A stretch of DNA of 64,000 bases from Pisaster brevispinus (lineage: Eukaryota; Echinodermata; Asteroidea; Forcipulatida; Asteriidae). This document shows positions 23,311-36,400 of the stretch, in pieces (position 1 is the first letter of the stretch; each line of letters begins with the position of its first letter). Below the pieces are notes generated by a model that was not told where the DNA came from, searched no databases, and saw only the letters and a program-made list of their open reading frames with translations. The stretch lies in contig JAMKCF010000020.1 of the NCBI GenBank assembly GCA_023634235.1, positions 1,612,001 through 1,676,000 on the forward strand. Direction: 5' to 3'. The position numbers and the translations under genes are program-made.

Positions 23311-24195
23311 GACCACAATCCACGAATTGAAAATGTCTCTGGTAACGTCACTGCTTCCTTAAAATCCTTCCAACTCATAAACTTTGTAAATATGTGTTTT
23401 GTCAGTCGAAAGATCGAGCTAGGTACCGGTAGTATGCAGGGGGAAACGTTGCTTTGAAAATAGGAAAACAAATAACTGTAAGGGAGATAGTTAACTATCT
23501 CTTCCCAAACAATCTCTTAGGTGAATCAACGGGTGTCTCCTTGAAATAAAGGGCCGATGGTAAGAATTATGATAGTTTTGTTGATGTTAGATAACTATGT
23601 ATCAAGGGCACATCATACAACATGCAGACGTTGGTGACAAACATAACTCTCAAAATGGATGTTAAATTATTATTGTCTATCCGGTTCTTAGCACAGAAAC
23701 CAAGATTGTGCATTTTATGAGACTTCATCGCTATTCAAGTGATGATTCATTGTGACCGGAATAAGTGACGTCATTGTTATGTCGGCTCGGCTACACATCT
23801 TGTTTGCCTTGCCCGGGGATTTTTTTTCTTTTTTTTTCTAGAAATCCTTTATGCTTCTGTTTTGTTAACAGTTGGTTTGTTGGCTCTTAACAAAAGTGCA
23901 CTATTACAAGTTAACACATTGCGACGTTTAAGTGGCTTATGTTATTCTGCTTCAGTGCTCCTTGGCCATTGTTGAGCACAGAGACATCGTGTAATTTAGG
24001 AAGAATTGTGCGTATTCTCCAAATAAGTAAACAGATATTTACATGCATAGATACATGCTATCCTGTAGATTTGTTATCCCATTTTCAGAAAGAAAAGGCC
24101 TACCGTGTTAGACATTATTAATCTAATCTCATCACAATAAGGTTACAACCTTTATACCACAATCCTAGAAAATCAATAGTTGAAAGTAAGCCAAC

Positions 24196-24337
24196 GGGAG
24201 ACTTTAAAAATATAGGTGGCAGTATACTTACCAGGTAAAGGTAAATTGTTTACGTGGTTCTGAGCATGCGCACATTTCCGAGAACAAAGGGTTTACTTGG
24301 TAAGTCTGCTGGAACCTAGTGTCACAAAAAGTCTCCC
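24196..24337. mobile_element. MITE with GGGAGACTTT ends
   Basis: The 142-bp unit has imperfect inverted repeats of about 45 bp. Both ends read GGGAGACTTT, then TAGGT, then ACTTACCA(G/A)GTAAA. The centre contains GAGCATGCGCACA. No clear target duplication is seen. Confidence 0.75.
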
Positions 24338-24624
24338 ATTAATTGTAAAATTCCACAATACCAGCTATCACTTGTTGCTTCATTATTGCTAGACTACTCA
24401 CTTAAGAGTAACGGAAGCCGCGACCATTCTTGACCTCATCAATTGGATCAATATCAAAGATAACCCTACGGATCAATAAGGATCAATAAAGATAACTAAA
24501 TGGAATTACTATTGAGGTCGAGCGAGGTCGCTGCTGCTTTGCTATAATTAGTCCGGCCCCATTCCCATTCCAATAAAGGTATTTGTCGTAATTGGCCCGT
24601 AGCTTCAGAACACAGTAAACACTG

Positions 24625-24835
24625 CCGGTCAGCATTGGCCCAGATGCCGGGTTCCACACAGGGGACCTAAACCATTTCCAGGAACCATTTTCCGTGTCAG
24701 GCTGACCCGGATTTTTTTGTTGGCAACAAAAGTTGATTCAGCGTCATTTTGACCCGTTTCTGTGTCATTTTACACAGATTCCGAGGCACACTGACCAATG
24801 GGACCCAGTAGGACCCGGTATATTCTGACCTGGTG
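24625..24835. repeat. GGGTCA/TGACCC dispersed repeat, copy 3
   Basis: CAGGCTGACCCGGATTTTTT, TTTTGACCCGTTTCTGTGTC and TGGGACCCAGTAGGACCCGG align with copies 2 and 5. Confidence 0.7.
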
Positions 24836-25639
24836 TATTAATCCTCTCATCGTTGAGTTGTATTATTATACTACATGTATTCGTTTTATTCAAACATGGG
24901 AAGCACGTTTGATAATAAACAGCCGAGCTTTTAACTTCAAAATAAGAGAAAAATACGTACCTTTAATCACTGCATCTCTGTATCTTAGCTATAGCTGCAG
25001 GCTTGATATTCTTTCTACTTCTTCCATTTTGTGTGCCCTCACAGAAGAATCTTAAAAACTGTGATTAACTAGCCTTAACAGTCTATTAAAGCCTATACCA
25101 TGTGTACATGTAGGAAAAACCTTGTACTCAATAAAGGTTTCATAGTTTTCCAAGGGCCAATTATCATGCCCAATCTTCTTAAAGCAACAATAAGTGTAAA
25201 AACACAGGAGCTGATTGGCATTTTTTATTCAAGACTGAAAATGTTGTAAAACGCATTTTGATTGTGTAATATTGTCCTTGGTCTGCACTTTTCCACACAC
25301 GGGATGGGATAGGGTTGTCTTGTATAAATAAATGTTTCACGTTTCGACCCTATCGTAGAAGTCATCCATCAACGTCATCCTTTTGGTACATATAGACGTT
25401 ATGTCAATAAATAAAGTCAAAACAAGTCAGTGGTGGTCCATTTCCAAACACTACGGGACGGTGTGTAATAATAAGTGATCTTTAGTTTGTTTCTTTAAGA
25501 GGGAAAAAATACCAATTCAGATTGTCTGAATTTTGCCGTTTTGGTTGTGTCCCCCTAGCTTCAATTATTCTACCATTCCAAGCCGTAGATCTATTTAAAT
25601 AAATTAAATAAATGTAAAAAAAAGTGTAATTTTAGTACA

Positions 25640-25930
25640 GGTGGTATGGTTGGCTTATGCGTAAAGCACTCGCCTCTCATCACCACTATGACCCTGGTTC
25701 GATTACCGGCCGTGAATAGAGTTGTGCATTGGTTCTCTTCTATGCTACGAGGGTCTTTCTTAGGGCCCTGTGGTTTTTGTCCATCTGGACACAAATCCTA
25801 TATGGGATGTGGCTGACTGCCAAAGGCGCCCTCATGCCTGCGGCTCGAACACAGTGTAGCCACGTTCTTCACGATTCAACTTCTCAGCTGCGAGTAAAGA
25901 CGACAAGCCTTCCAAATTATTATTATTTTT
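25640..25930 (+). mobile_element. tRNA-derived SINE
   Basis: GTATGGTTGGCTTATGCGTAAAGC (A-box region) and CTGGTTCGATTACC (B box, 25694-25707) are spaced as in a tRNA. A non-tRNA body and an ATTATTATTATTTTTATA tail follow. The 75-codon frame across it is a chance product. Confidence 0.75.
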
Positions 25931-25934
25931 ATAT

Positions 25935-27449
25935 CAGGGTACAATGTAAAGGATAACTAAGTTGAGTTTAAAATATTATTCGTACCGTATTCGCAAAAAG
26001 GGAACTTGCAGTTAGGTAATTACAGCACTTTGGCAGTCTCTGATCCAAGATCTTGTGATTGTCTCATTATTTTTACAAGCAAATTTAGTCGACATTAGAT
26101 TATTGTATATACATCTGACATCTTACCACCTATGTACACTCGATCAACCAGAAACAAACACCGTTACAGTATCATTGTCCCATTTTTGTGACCCCCCCCC
26201 CCCCATTGATTTACGGGTGACACCAGCAGAGGGCGTCTGTGCTCGTTACTGTGTACTTGCGTTGCATTAAGTTCCTATGAGTTCATCATACACTTTATAC
26301 TATGAAATTTCGGAGTATACAAAGTGCACCCACTGTTGACTATAGTCATAAATCGAGTTTCAAAAAATAAGAGACAATAGTTCGTGGAAACGAATTGGTT
26401 AATCGTGGGGCACAAGGTACTAATTAAAACACTCTTGCAATAAAGAGTGTTATTTATTTGTAGTTTGAAGATTCCAATCTCCATGTCAAACTTAAACGGA
26501 GCCGGAAAAGATGTTTCGCGTGCCATTTGAAACATAAAGTAAAGATATGAGGGCTACAAGATCTCATGTCATTGATCTTTACTTCAGTCACTTCAGCTCA
26601 AGTTTACTGTTCAATCGATAACTTAGTAGTAAACATTAGCTGATGTGACATTTATAATTATCAAGTTATTTGGTGCTATAGGCCTAAATTATGTTCTTAT
26701 TTTCATTCTTCATAACTGACTGGTTGACTGCTTGCACAATAACTACAAAAACATAACTGTTTGCGTGTCTATTTACCTCAAGCAATATTTAGCTGATGTC
26801 ATGCTCGATAGTGGGCCAGTCTTACCCTGATGATCTGGAGAACTTCACCCCTCACAGCTCAAGAACATGTCCGATTGTTGGTGGGAAACGTCTAGCTGTT
26901 GAACACGAAGAAGGTGGTGATAATAATTGGGGTTTTCTTTTATTTTGTGTGCCATTCTATTCGGTTCTTTACTTAAGACCGCGGAAGTCTGTAGACCTGT
27001 TTTCAAGTCTGAGATTGCGGTTATTATTTTTGTCTGCATCAGAGTTGCAATACGCAACTTGTCTCCTATGCTATCACACGACTACCCCCCCCCCCCAACG
27101 TTATCCACGAGAGGACGCTATTTCAGACGATACTGTACTGAATAACGGTTAGACAAAAAATAGATGTGAAACAAAATCTATTGTAAGTCTCGCACGAATA
27201 AACATTTTAGGAAACCAAAGAGAAAAATCACCCAAGGACCAACCGTTCAAACACGACCTTCATACCGCCGGGCGTACTCATCTGCTTTAGGGTCAGCAGT
27301 TCACGTCGTTATTGTATTGAAAATGTGCTTATCAGCTAACAACCCCAAACAATGCTTCGTACTGGAAAAACATTGATCAAAGCCTTAAACTGCTTTTAAC
27401 AAGTAAACTAAATCAATCACTGTGCCTCACGTATTCCATCGCAATCATC
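25935..27449. other. Upstream region of the first P450; no supported gene
   Basis: It has C tracts at 26192-26204 and 27085-27096. No TATA element or upstream exon can be placed with confidence before the ATG at 27450. Confidence 0.4.
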
Positions 27450-30400
27450 ATGGAGCCCTTCAGCACCTTTTTAAATATCAAGTTACTACTGGTATTTGCC
27501 TCCACGTTTCTCATTGCTGCCTTGTTCCTACGTTGGAGATCTCTCCACCGCGGTTTACCACCTTCTCCATGGTACATCCCACTCATCGGTAGCCCACAAC
27601 TTTTCAGTTCGTCCATGCATATAGACATGGCTGAAACTGGGTACAAATACGGAGGAATGTATACCCTACACGCGGCTTTGATGCCTCTGGTTGTACTCAG
27701 TGATTTCCACGTCATCAAAGAAGCTTTAGGAAAACAGGGGGAGTATTTCAATGACAGAATCGACCTCGAAAGTGCCACTAAAATACTTAAACTAGAAGGT
27801 ATTTAATATTCATTGATAGTTGTTCCTACGCCTACTGTTACTGGGCCGATTTTACAAAGAGCCATGATTGATTTTAACGGTGTTCTTAATTGCTTAGCAA
27901 ATTGTGATGTCACAATACAAATCATTACAGTGATATTGTTATTAACTCATTTTTATAAGTTGAAATCTTATTGCTAAAAGAGTCCAGTTATTTGAAGTCT
28001 CACTTTTTGCTATCTTTTTTAATGCATGTGGATATTGAAATCTACGCCGCAAAATAAATAGCAAGGCAAGTTCTCAAAGAATAAATCTGCAAAGCAAAAT
28101 ACACAATGAGATGCTGTTGCCGAAAACTGAATATACATTGGTATTGATCTTGAAAACAAGTTTAATAATCCAAGCTCTTAAAATCTGATAAAGCTTTAAC
28201 ACCGGTAGCTTTAACACCGGTATTTCGAATAGGAAATCTGTTTTTAAAGGGTAAGTAATGTTTTTAGTTCAAACTCACACGAATAGCCATGATATCAATT
28301 TACCAATGAAATTGTGTTATATGATAATTTTTTTTATTTCAAATGTTAAGGTTTGGGATGTTACTTGATTTTTCACACAAAACTTTTGGAACATTTTGAA
28401 AAATTGGAACATTCTTAACATACTTTCTTTTCATAAGAATACTTACCACTCTATTAAAAGGATGACTGCATCAGTAATGTAAACTGTCCAATAACAAAAT
28501 AAATAATAATTATAATAAAACAAATAACAAATAATAAATAGTAATACAAACAAGAAAGAAATTTTTTAAATACCCTATAGTTATTAAACCATTTTTTTAA
28601 ATACCAGTTTTGGTCTGTCCCTTTTACTTTGATCCGAACAGGTAGTATACTGTTTGCCAGTGGACGTCAGTGGTCTGCCCGCCGCCGCGTTGCTCTCATG
28701 TCACTGCGGAATTTCGGCATGGGAAAACGCAGTCTGGAATCACCCATCAACGAGGAAGCAAGGTATCTATGTGATGCTTTGGGTGACTACGAAGGCAAGC
28801 CTGTTGATCCGGTACATCTGATTAGCAATGCTGTATCTAATATCATATGTAATATTAGCTACAGGCAGCGTTATGAGTACAGCGACCCTACATTCAAACA
28901 CCTCTTAGCCAACATGGAGGTCCTCTTCAGAGCTTCACCCATAACCCTTATCATGTGGGGATTTCCCTTCATGTCATACTTCAATCGTTTCAAGAGATTG
29001 AACGTAGCCTTGGAAAACATGGCTAATTTCAGCAAGGGGATGGTGAAGGCACACCGTGAGACCTTTGACCCGAACAACATCCGTGACGTCATTGATGCCT
29101 TCATACTTGAAGGAAGTAAACACAAAGATGATGATTTGAAGGAGGTGTTTCGGGATGATCTGATTTGGCGTGCGATTCATGATATGTTTGCAGCCGGGAC
29201 AGATACGACCACGAATACTATACTGTGGCTAATCATTCTGATGATGAAGTTCCCGGATGTACAAGCTAAGGTAATGTATATCTACCCACGTGCGTGAAAA
29301 AAAACACCATTCAAATTATCCCGATACCGCGATCGGGTCGGGGTAGTGGTATCTTTCCTCGCCTTCCACCTCTAGGACCCTGGTTCGGATCCTGCCTAGG
29401 GCACTATGTGGATTGGGTCTTTATTCCCTACTTGTGGCGTGGGTTTTCCCTGGAATAATTCTCTGGAGTGTTCTTCTCACGTCTAAAACTAATAAAACTT
29501 CCTTCCCTGTCTTCTTTCCACTTGGTTCTTGGATGAATGATTTCGCTTTTTTGAAACTTATTTGCTACACAACCAGAATTAATAGATGAAATGAGGCGAG
29601 ACGATGACGTACCTGTTGCATGCCCTAACTGTGTACTCGAATTAGCTCATTATATAGAGGGCTACGCGTTTCAAAAACAGTTTTTGTGGATTTCATTCCA
29701 ACTCGAACTTCTAATGATCCTTTTTTTTAACTAACTAATGTCGCATTGAAGCTTGTTTACCATGTTATCCGTGGCGTGGTTTGACTCACAGTGATCCAGA
29801 TTTCCTGGGTCCAGGCCCTGCCTTACAAAATAATGGCAGACCAGAACAACTTCATTTTAACAGTCTGTCTGAGAAAGTGAAGACTTTTGATGTTAGAGGG
29901 TTATCCGACAGTTAAAGTGCCTTTCGACGTTTAACCCCTCAGATTCGTCTACCTTTTAAAAGAGGTTATTCAATAATAATAAAACGTGTTACCTGGAAGA
30001 TTGCTTGAAATGAAATAATACCAAACATGACATTGTTCCGCTTAGGTCGTCTGGCTGTAATTGATTTATTCACTGTCAGTTTGCTTGTCTTGTAATTATG
30101 TGAAGGGAAGTATATTTTCACAATTCTTATATCCACATTACAGGTGCAAAAAGAAGTCGATGACGTCATCGGTCAGGCGCGTGTACCGTCATTATCCGAT
30201 CGTCCATCCATGCCCTACACAGAGGCAACAATCATGGAGATTCAGCGATACCGCACGGTGGCGCCCTACCTCCCACCCAGGATGTTATACAGAGATATCC
30301 AATTCCGTGGTTTCCACATTCCCAAGGGGACACAAGTTTGGGTAAATCTGTGGGCTGTACTCCATGATCCAACGAAATGGACGAATCCAGAGTCTTTTGA

Positions 30401-31292
30401 CCCAACACGGTTCCTATCAGAGGATTGCTCGCTTGTTGTTGTGCCAGACGCCTTCATACCGTTTGGAATAGGTAATCTTTCTTCTTTAAAGGTCACGCTG
30501 TGTCGTCGTGATCAAAGCAGGCCAGTGGCTGTACATGGAATTATAAACTCTTACCCAGTTACTGTACGCCATAGGCCTGCTTTAATCATGACGCCACAGC
30601 CCTTTTAATAATGTTTGTATCTTTCTATCATCTCTCATTTATTGTAAGTGAAAGACTAGAATATTCACGAATAACAATAAACGTATAATTTAATGGATGC
30701 CTAACTTGTGCCTTGCACTACACAAGTTGAAAGCACTAGTTCAAATTTGCATTGTATGTTCCAATTCAGCCTCTGTTTTGGCACAGCCGTTGCTAAGGGA
30801 GTTGACCATGCGATTCGGCTGTAGCCGTAGCCCTGTAGCTGTGGGCGCCTCTTATACACGCCTTATTTTGGATTGAAAAGAAAAACGAGGTGGCCGCACC
30901 CTGATATAAGGTCTTTCCTGCAAACACTTGCAAGATTTTGTGGTCGTCGTAGGGAGACATTTGGCGACCCTAAGAGGGCAGCAGATTTATCAGCTAAAAC
31001 CAATGTTCATTTGAAGTTCGCGCATGCTCAGATTTACGTAAACCGTGATAAATTACTTGGTATGTCTACTGGCTGCTATCATCCTAAAGTAACTCGGTTC
31101 TTGTTCCCCATAATAGGGAGACGTAACTGCATTGGGGAGCAACTTGCCAGGATGGAACTCTTCATCTTCTTCACCAACTTCATGCAAAGGTTTACTTTCT
31201 CACGTGACGGAGACGATGCCGTTGATCTTCGGGGTACACTCGGTATGACCTATGCACCTCTGCCATATAAGACACGAGTGACAAAGCGTTAG
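27450..31292 (+). CDS. Cytochrome P450, clan 2, gene 1 of tandem pair
   Basis: Four exons, 27450-27798, 28642-29270, 30144-30471 and 31117-31292, join in phases 1, 0, 1 to a 493-aa protein. All junctions are GT-AG. The N-terminus is a hydrophobic ER anchor (residues about 8-30) followed by a basic stop and the hinge LPPSPWYIPLIG. P450 landmarks are all present: WSARR in helix C (W127-R131), AGTDTT in helix I (301-306), ExxR as E358-R361, the FDPTRFL meander motif, and the haem loop FGIGRRNCIG with ligand C440. It should be a microsomal monooxygenase that receives electrons from NADPH-P450 reductase. By overall pattern it is closest to CYP1/CYP2/CYP17/CYP2U-type enzymes. The substrate cannot be read from sequence. 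The neighbour 2.1 kb downstream has the same gene structure, so the two arose by duplication. Confidence 0.95.
29320..29500 (+). mobile_element. tRNA-derived SINE in intron 2 of the first P450
   Basis: A B box, TGGTTCGGATCCTG at about 29380-29393, lies about 50 nt after GGGGTAGTGGTAT. A SINE-like body and an A-rich end with AATAAAA follow. The A-box region is diverged. Confidence 0.6.
30498..30599. mobile_element. MITE in intron 3 of the first P450
   Basis: The 26-bp inverted ends match at 23 positions (left CTGTGTCGTCGTGATC, right reverse complement CTGTGGCGTCATGATT, both continuing AAAGCAGGCC). The unit is 102 bp long. Confidence 0.8.
30771..30870. repeat. GCTGTAGCCGTAGCC-type MITE relic in intron 3
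   Basis: CAGCCGTTGCTAAGGGAGTTG and GGCTGTAGCCGTAGCCCTGTAG are the words that mark the family at 45668-45781. Confidence 0.45.
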
Positions 31293-32171
31293 GTGTTTTG
31301 TCCAATATGTTGATTTATAAGCCGAATACAATTTGGAAGCTGGTCCTATATACTTTTAAGGAACGTGACAGTTTTAGGATTTTCTTTTGCCCGATCAACA
31401 GGGGTTTTAACAATTTAAAGGAGAATTTGAAGTTTGTTTTGAAAGTACGTAAAATGCAATGATGAATGTTCTTACTTCCATTTAACTTCGTTCATAATTT
31501 GAATAGGTCAAAAATGACAGGTTTCATTCAGAGCACAACAAACTCAAGTTTTTAAGCAATATACCGGTAGACTAGAACTTTTGTTTGGAGCCATTATGGT
31601 TGAATTTACATCCGAGAATCTGACTGAGCATTTGTCATTAACTCTGATTTCTTTGAGAAGAAGTAATAATTGTTAATTGTTTCATAATTATTAGTCACCG
31701 CAGTTATTCTGTGGAAGTTGTTAATGTTGGAGTTATAAGCAGCTTTTAAATTTCCTTTCAGGTCATGGGGCTCACCTTGGATAAACGATTTTAAAAGCAA
31801 ATCTAAATTTAAGTTGTATTTCTTTTTGTTCAAATGATGAGACCTGCATTCATTAAGATAACTTTCGCTAACACTGTTTTTATACAGTTGTATAAACAAA
31901 GATAAAGCACTCATTTTCTTAACTGTTGCCTAGTTGTTTGCCTAAGCCTTCAGTTGTCTTCTTCGCATCAATTTAAATGTAATGTTCGGATTTCTTGATA
32001 ATCCTCAGAAAATGTACGAAATCCAGTAATTGGGCTTGTTAAATGGATTTCAGCAGCATAAACCTGTATTGTAATTAATTATTCTAAACAGTTCATTTTA
32101 ACTGACAAACAAGCATCTTGCCACCAATTTACATAGGAAATTAAGGACGATGTAGACATACACAAACACAT

Positions 32172-32340
32172 TACACACACTCTGGGTCCCGTTGGGCCTG
32201 GAGAATGACACGGATCTCCGTTAATAATGATCCAGAAAAATGTCAAAACGACGCAGAATAACTTCGGGGGGGGGGGTCAGACTGACCTGGCAATGGTTCA
32301 AGAACCCCCTGGGACCCGGAATCCGGAACAACCTTTACCC
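32172..32340. repeat. GGGTCA/TGACCC dispersed repeat, copy 4
   Basis: CTCTGGGTCCCGTTGGGCCTGG, a G11 tract followed by TCAGACTGACCTGG, and CCCCTGGGACCCGG match the other copies. Confidence 0.65.
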
Positions 32341-32635
32341 ATCATTTGCCTTAAATGTAAAACAATGAATGCACGAGAAAACGCGTATAGAGTACCAAGT
32401 TAAACAATTATGGAAAATGTGTTGGCTCTGAAGAGAGATGGTTGGTTTATCCTCACAGGAGGTTTATGCTCACAAGAAAGATCTTGCCATCATCAGATAC
32501 TGATTTGTATAACGGGCTGAGCAGTAATGAACCAATGTTTGGAAACCTCAGAAAAACTTGTATTGAGTTAAAGAACTTCAAAGAATAGGAACATCTATAG
32601 CAGGGATGTCACAGGCAGGTTAGTATTATGGCGTA

Positions 32636-32789
32636 TACGCCTCTCTTAATATTTATGCATGACGTCATAATTCTTACCAAAAATGAGGCTATGGGCGCAC
32701 GTCCGTCACCGCTTGCAGTGGCTGCGCCTATAGCCTCGTTTTGGGTTAAATTGTGACGTACATCATGCATAAATATTAAGAGAGGCGTA
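32636..32789. mobile_element. MITE with long inverted repeats between the P450 genes
   Basis: The outer 27 bp of each end, starting TACGCCTCTCTTAATATTTA, are identical when inverted. Similarity continues imperfectly to about 65 bp, leaving a short centre. The ends can be read as CGCCTCTC flanked by TA, which would fit a Tc1/mariner duplication. A 71-codon minus frame lies across it and is not a gene. Confidence 0.88.
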
Positions 32790-33435
32790 TTGTCGAGAAG
32801 TTGCTTGTTACGAACATTTCTCAAAAATTAAAATGGTTCTTGTATAGTGTGCGAAAGTTTGATCGTGTGGTTTTTCTGCACAATAATCATTAATCAATCA
32901 TCATGACTAATAGATGATTTTAAAGAATACAGGCATCCCTAATTATTGTAATCGACACATTAGGACAGAGTTTAATTTTTATAATTAACTTTATTAGGGT
33001 ATATCTTCTGCAAAGAGTACACATTTTTGTTTGTCTGAAACGGGCATTGCCTCCTCATGTCTGTTATTCACATGATTTTCATGTGATATTGGTATACTGT
33101 TAGCTGTGTACCTACCTAGTTAAATAAACCAAAAGGTTGATCAGTAAAAGGCCTCAGTCAAAGTCCAGGATCAGTCGATGGAGGGTTTCTGAGCTGACGG
33201 CAGTCAGTTTCCGTTGTTTATGTCAAACTGGTGTATATTGTAAACTAAAGACCCCTAGATGACCTTGTTTTGCTCCCATCGATTCACATAGTGCATTGAC
33301 CCATATCTACGTTATTACCATATCCACTCGTGTTGGGGAATACGATAAAGGTGTACGAACTGTGTTCTTTCATCAGACAAACACGTTGACCAACCTTTCG
33401 TTGTAGCGAATAATAGTAATCCCGTAGGTACAGAT

Positions 33436-36400
33436 ATGTATATCAACTTATCTTTACCAGCAAGTACTCTCACTGGTATCTTGCAATATGGTGAATTTCT
33501 ACCTTATGTACTTGTATTTCTGACTACTTATCTGCTGGTCTCGTTATTTGTAAGTCATCCTGGCCATGCATTTACACTACCTCCGGGACCATGGCACATG
33601 CCACTTATTGGAAGCTTCCAGTTATTCACTACGGCATCTCATATTGAGGTGACAAAGCTGTGCAGCAGGTTTGGCAAGATGTTTACGCTGTACATAGGAT
33701 CCGATCCGTTGATTGTGTTCAATGACTTGCATGTTATCAAGGAGGCACTCGTGAAACACTCGGATATCTTCTCTGACCGGGCCTCATTCAAACCGATTGA
33801 AAGAACCATCAAACTTAAAGGTAATGGTTAATCCTAAATGCTCATGTAACTGTCGTCGTGTGATAAATGCAATAGTTTTGTTTGCAAATTTGTCACGCAT
33901 GAATCATCCCATACTGGATATACTTTTAGGCAAATTAATTTTGGAAATACTGAAGGCCTATATTTAATTTATTTGTTTACTGTAGTCCAATCTCAGCTTA
34001 GCATTTTTAGCTACATCAAAAAGAGCAATGGAACAAAATAATGCCAAGTTTTCTTTTATTAGCGTTCAAAAACCTTTACTGGTAAACCTTTAAAACTAGT
34101 TTATAAAAACACATTTTATAAATGCTGTCTTGCCAAAAAGAGTTTGTTTAAACGGTGGTTTTGTTTGTGTTGCTACATTGGCTGGATTCATTGAAATATG
34201 ATTTGAATGACAGGTGGTTTTGTACATGAATTGCGTCTTGGATGGAAGTTGATATTCAGAGCTGCCATTCTGAGCTCTTCCTACTTTGTTATTCTACAAC
34301 GGTTTTGATGAGGTATTAATATCCGGCTGTTTGTCATTGCAGGAAGTTTAGTCTTTGAGAATGGCACTGCATGGAAAGCAAGACGATGCGTTGTGCTCAG
34401 AGCTTTACATGATCTAACCAGCAACAAGGAAAGTCTGCAACTGGATATCAACAACGAAGTTGGTTTTATTTGTCAAGAAATTGAAAAGTTGAACGGACAA
34501 CCTTTCGATCCATCCACTTTGATATCAATAGCTTCATCCAACATTATTTGCTCCATGAGTTACGGTCGACGTTTTAGCTATGATAATCAGATGTTCAGAA
34601 AAGTCTTGGCAAACATCGACGAGGTTCTTCATTGCTCCTTCGTCGAAACATTTCTAAAGACAATTCCTGTCATCTCGTCCATCCCAGGCATTAATGGATT
34701 CCGTAAATCATTGGCAGATATTCTGAATTTTAATCTAGATATGGTTAAAGAACACAAAGCAACATTTAAGCCAGGGGTCACCCGTGACGTCATAGACGCC
34801 ATGTTGAATGAGGCGCAGAAGGAGCAGGGAAACAGCGAGTTAGTATTTACTGATGAATTAATAGCAAGGTCACTGTTTGACTTTTTCGGTGCTGGGACAG
34901 ACACAACTATTAACACTTTACGCTGGGCATTGCTACTGATCACACAGTTCCCCAACATCCAAGCCAAGGTAGGTAGGTTCCAAATTAATTATATTTGTTA
35001 CACTGTCTTTTTGTGACATGTTTGCTTAAAGGAAAACCTTTTGTTCGTTCGAATTTTTGTTTTCTTTTTATGTAACAGTTGTTATTATTATTTTTTAAAA
35101 TATATACTTTTAACAGTGAGCGTACGAGCTCACGGCGTGGTTGGCTGTGTCAGAGCCGTATATTGAGGGAGTTGCGACAACTTGCAATTAAAGCCATTTT
35201 GCGTCAATAAGATGCATGGGCGAATGCAGGGTGCAAGACTAGTCTGCCCATTGGGTTGTGCTGCATTTGGACTGAAAATGGCGCCCAGCAACCATGTAAC
35301 AAAAGAAAACTGGTCCCTTTATGTCGAAACTCTTTAAATACACAGCTCTGGGCAGCGACTCAAGACCCCCCTCTTGTGGAGCACTTTATTGACGTTCAAG
35401 TCTCGTGCAGATCTAAGATCATGCCCCATGGGTTCGATGATGAGCTCGACACATTGGCTACTTGTTGTAATGGAGCGAACATTTAAAGTTACTCCAGGAT
35501 CGGTAGACCTTTATGGACATGACGTTGTCGGTTGAACAATTTGTTTGTTTGTTTGTTTATTTGTTTGGTTTTTGTGTGTGTGTTTTACATTACAGGTGCA
35601 GCAAGAGATTGATGACGTCATAGGCGGGAGTAGAACCCCCTCAGTGGATGATCAGCGCTCAATGCCGTACACACTAGCTACTATAATGGAGATTCAACGT
35701 TACAGGGTAGCTTCACCATTCGTACCACCACGATGCACAAACCAAGATGTTATCATTCAAGGCACCCATATCCCAAAAGGCACCCAGATATGGGTGAATC
35801 TATGGGCGGTGCTACATGACCCCGTCTTATGGGTCAACCCAGGGTCTTTTGACCCCACTCGATTTCTAGCAGATAATGGGAAGCGTGTGGTTGTACCTGA
35901 GGCATTCATACCTTTTGGAGCAGGTTCGTCATTTTTGTCTTACTTTTGTTCCTTTTGTGTTCTGTTTAAATTCCCTCTTATATGAGTTTCTGCAACACGC
36001 AACATTTTTTTAATTTGCTGTTGATGAAAGCTTAGGCCGGAGTGGCAGGAGATTCTGCACCCCACCCCCATACGTCAAATTGTGTATACATTTCGTCTAA
36101 TAGCGCCCCCTTTTGAATCAACTTCATTTAATGCCAGCTAGTGTTAATATACCGTATCGGGCACACACACCTGGGTCTAATTTTACAGAGCTGCCTAACG
36201 GACGATGTTGTGCTTACTGCGCAAGTTTCCATTTCATAGCGCTGCTAACCGTAAGCACACGAAAAGGCATGCTAACCTTCCCTGTGCTTACTGTACAACA
36301 ATGAATGGCGTGCATTAAGCACATTTTTTCTGCTATAGTTAGCACGAAAATTTGCTAACCGTTAAGCAGCGCTATGAAATTGGCCCTTGGTGACAAAATC

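Larger units (their letters stand above)
31293..33435. other. Spacer between the two P450 genes
   Basis: I see no coding exon here. It contains a GGGTCA repeat (32172-32340) and a TA-flanked MITE (32636-32789). The 102-codon minus frame at 31606-31914 is Asn/Tyr/Lys-rich and looks like chance in AT-rich DNA. Confidence 0.5.

Noticed and set aside
30144..30608. 154-codon frame continuing past exon 3 of the first P450
   Set aside because: The true exon ends at 30471. The remainder is intron and MITE sequence, since the haem loop is completed only by exon 4.
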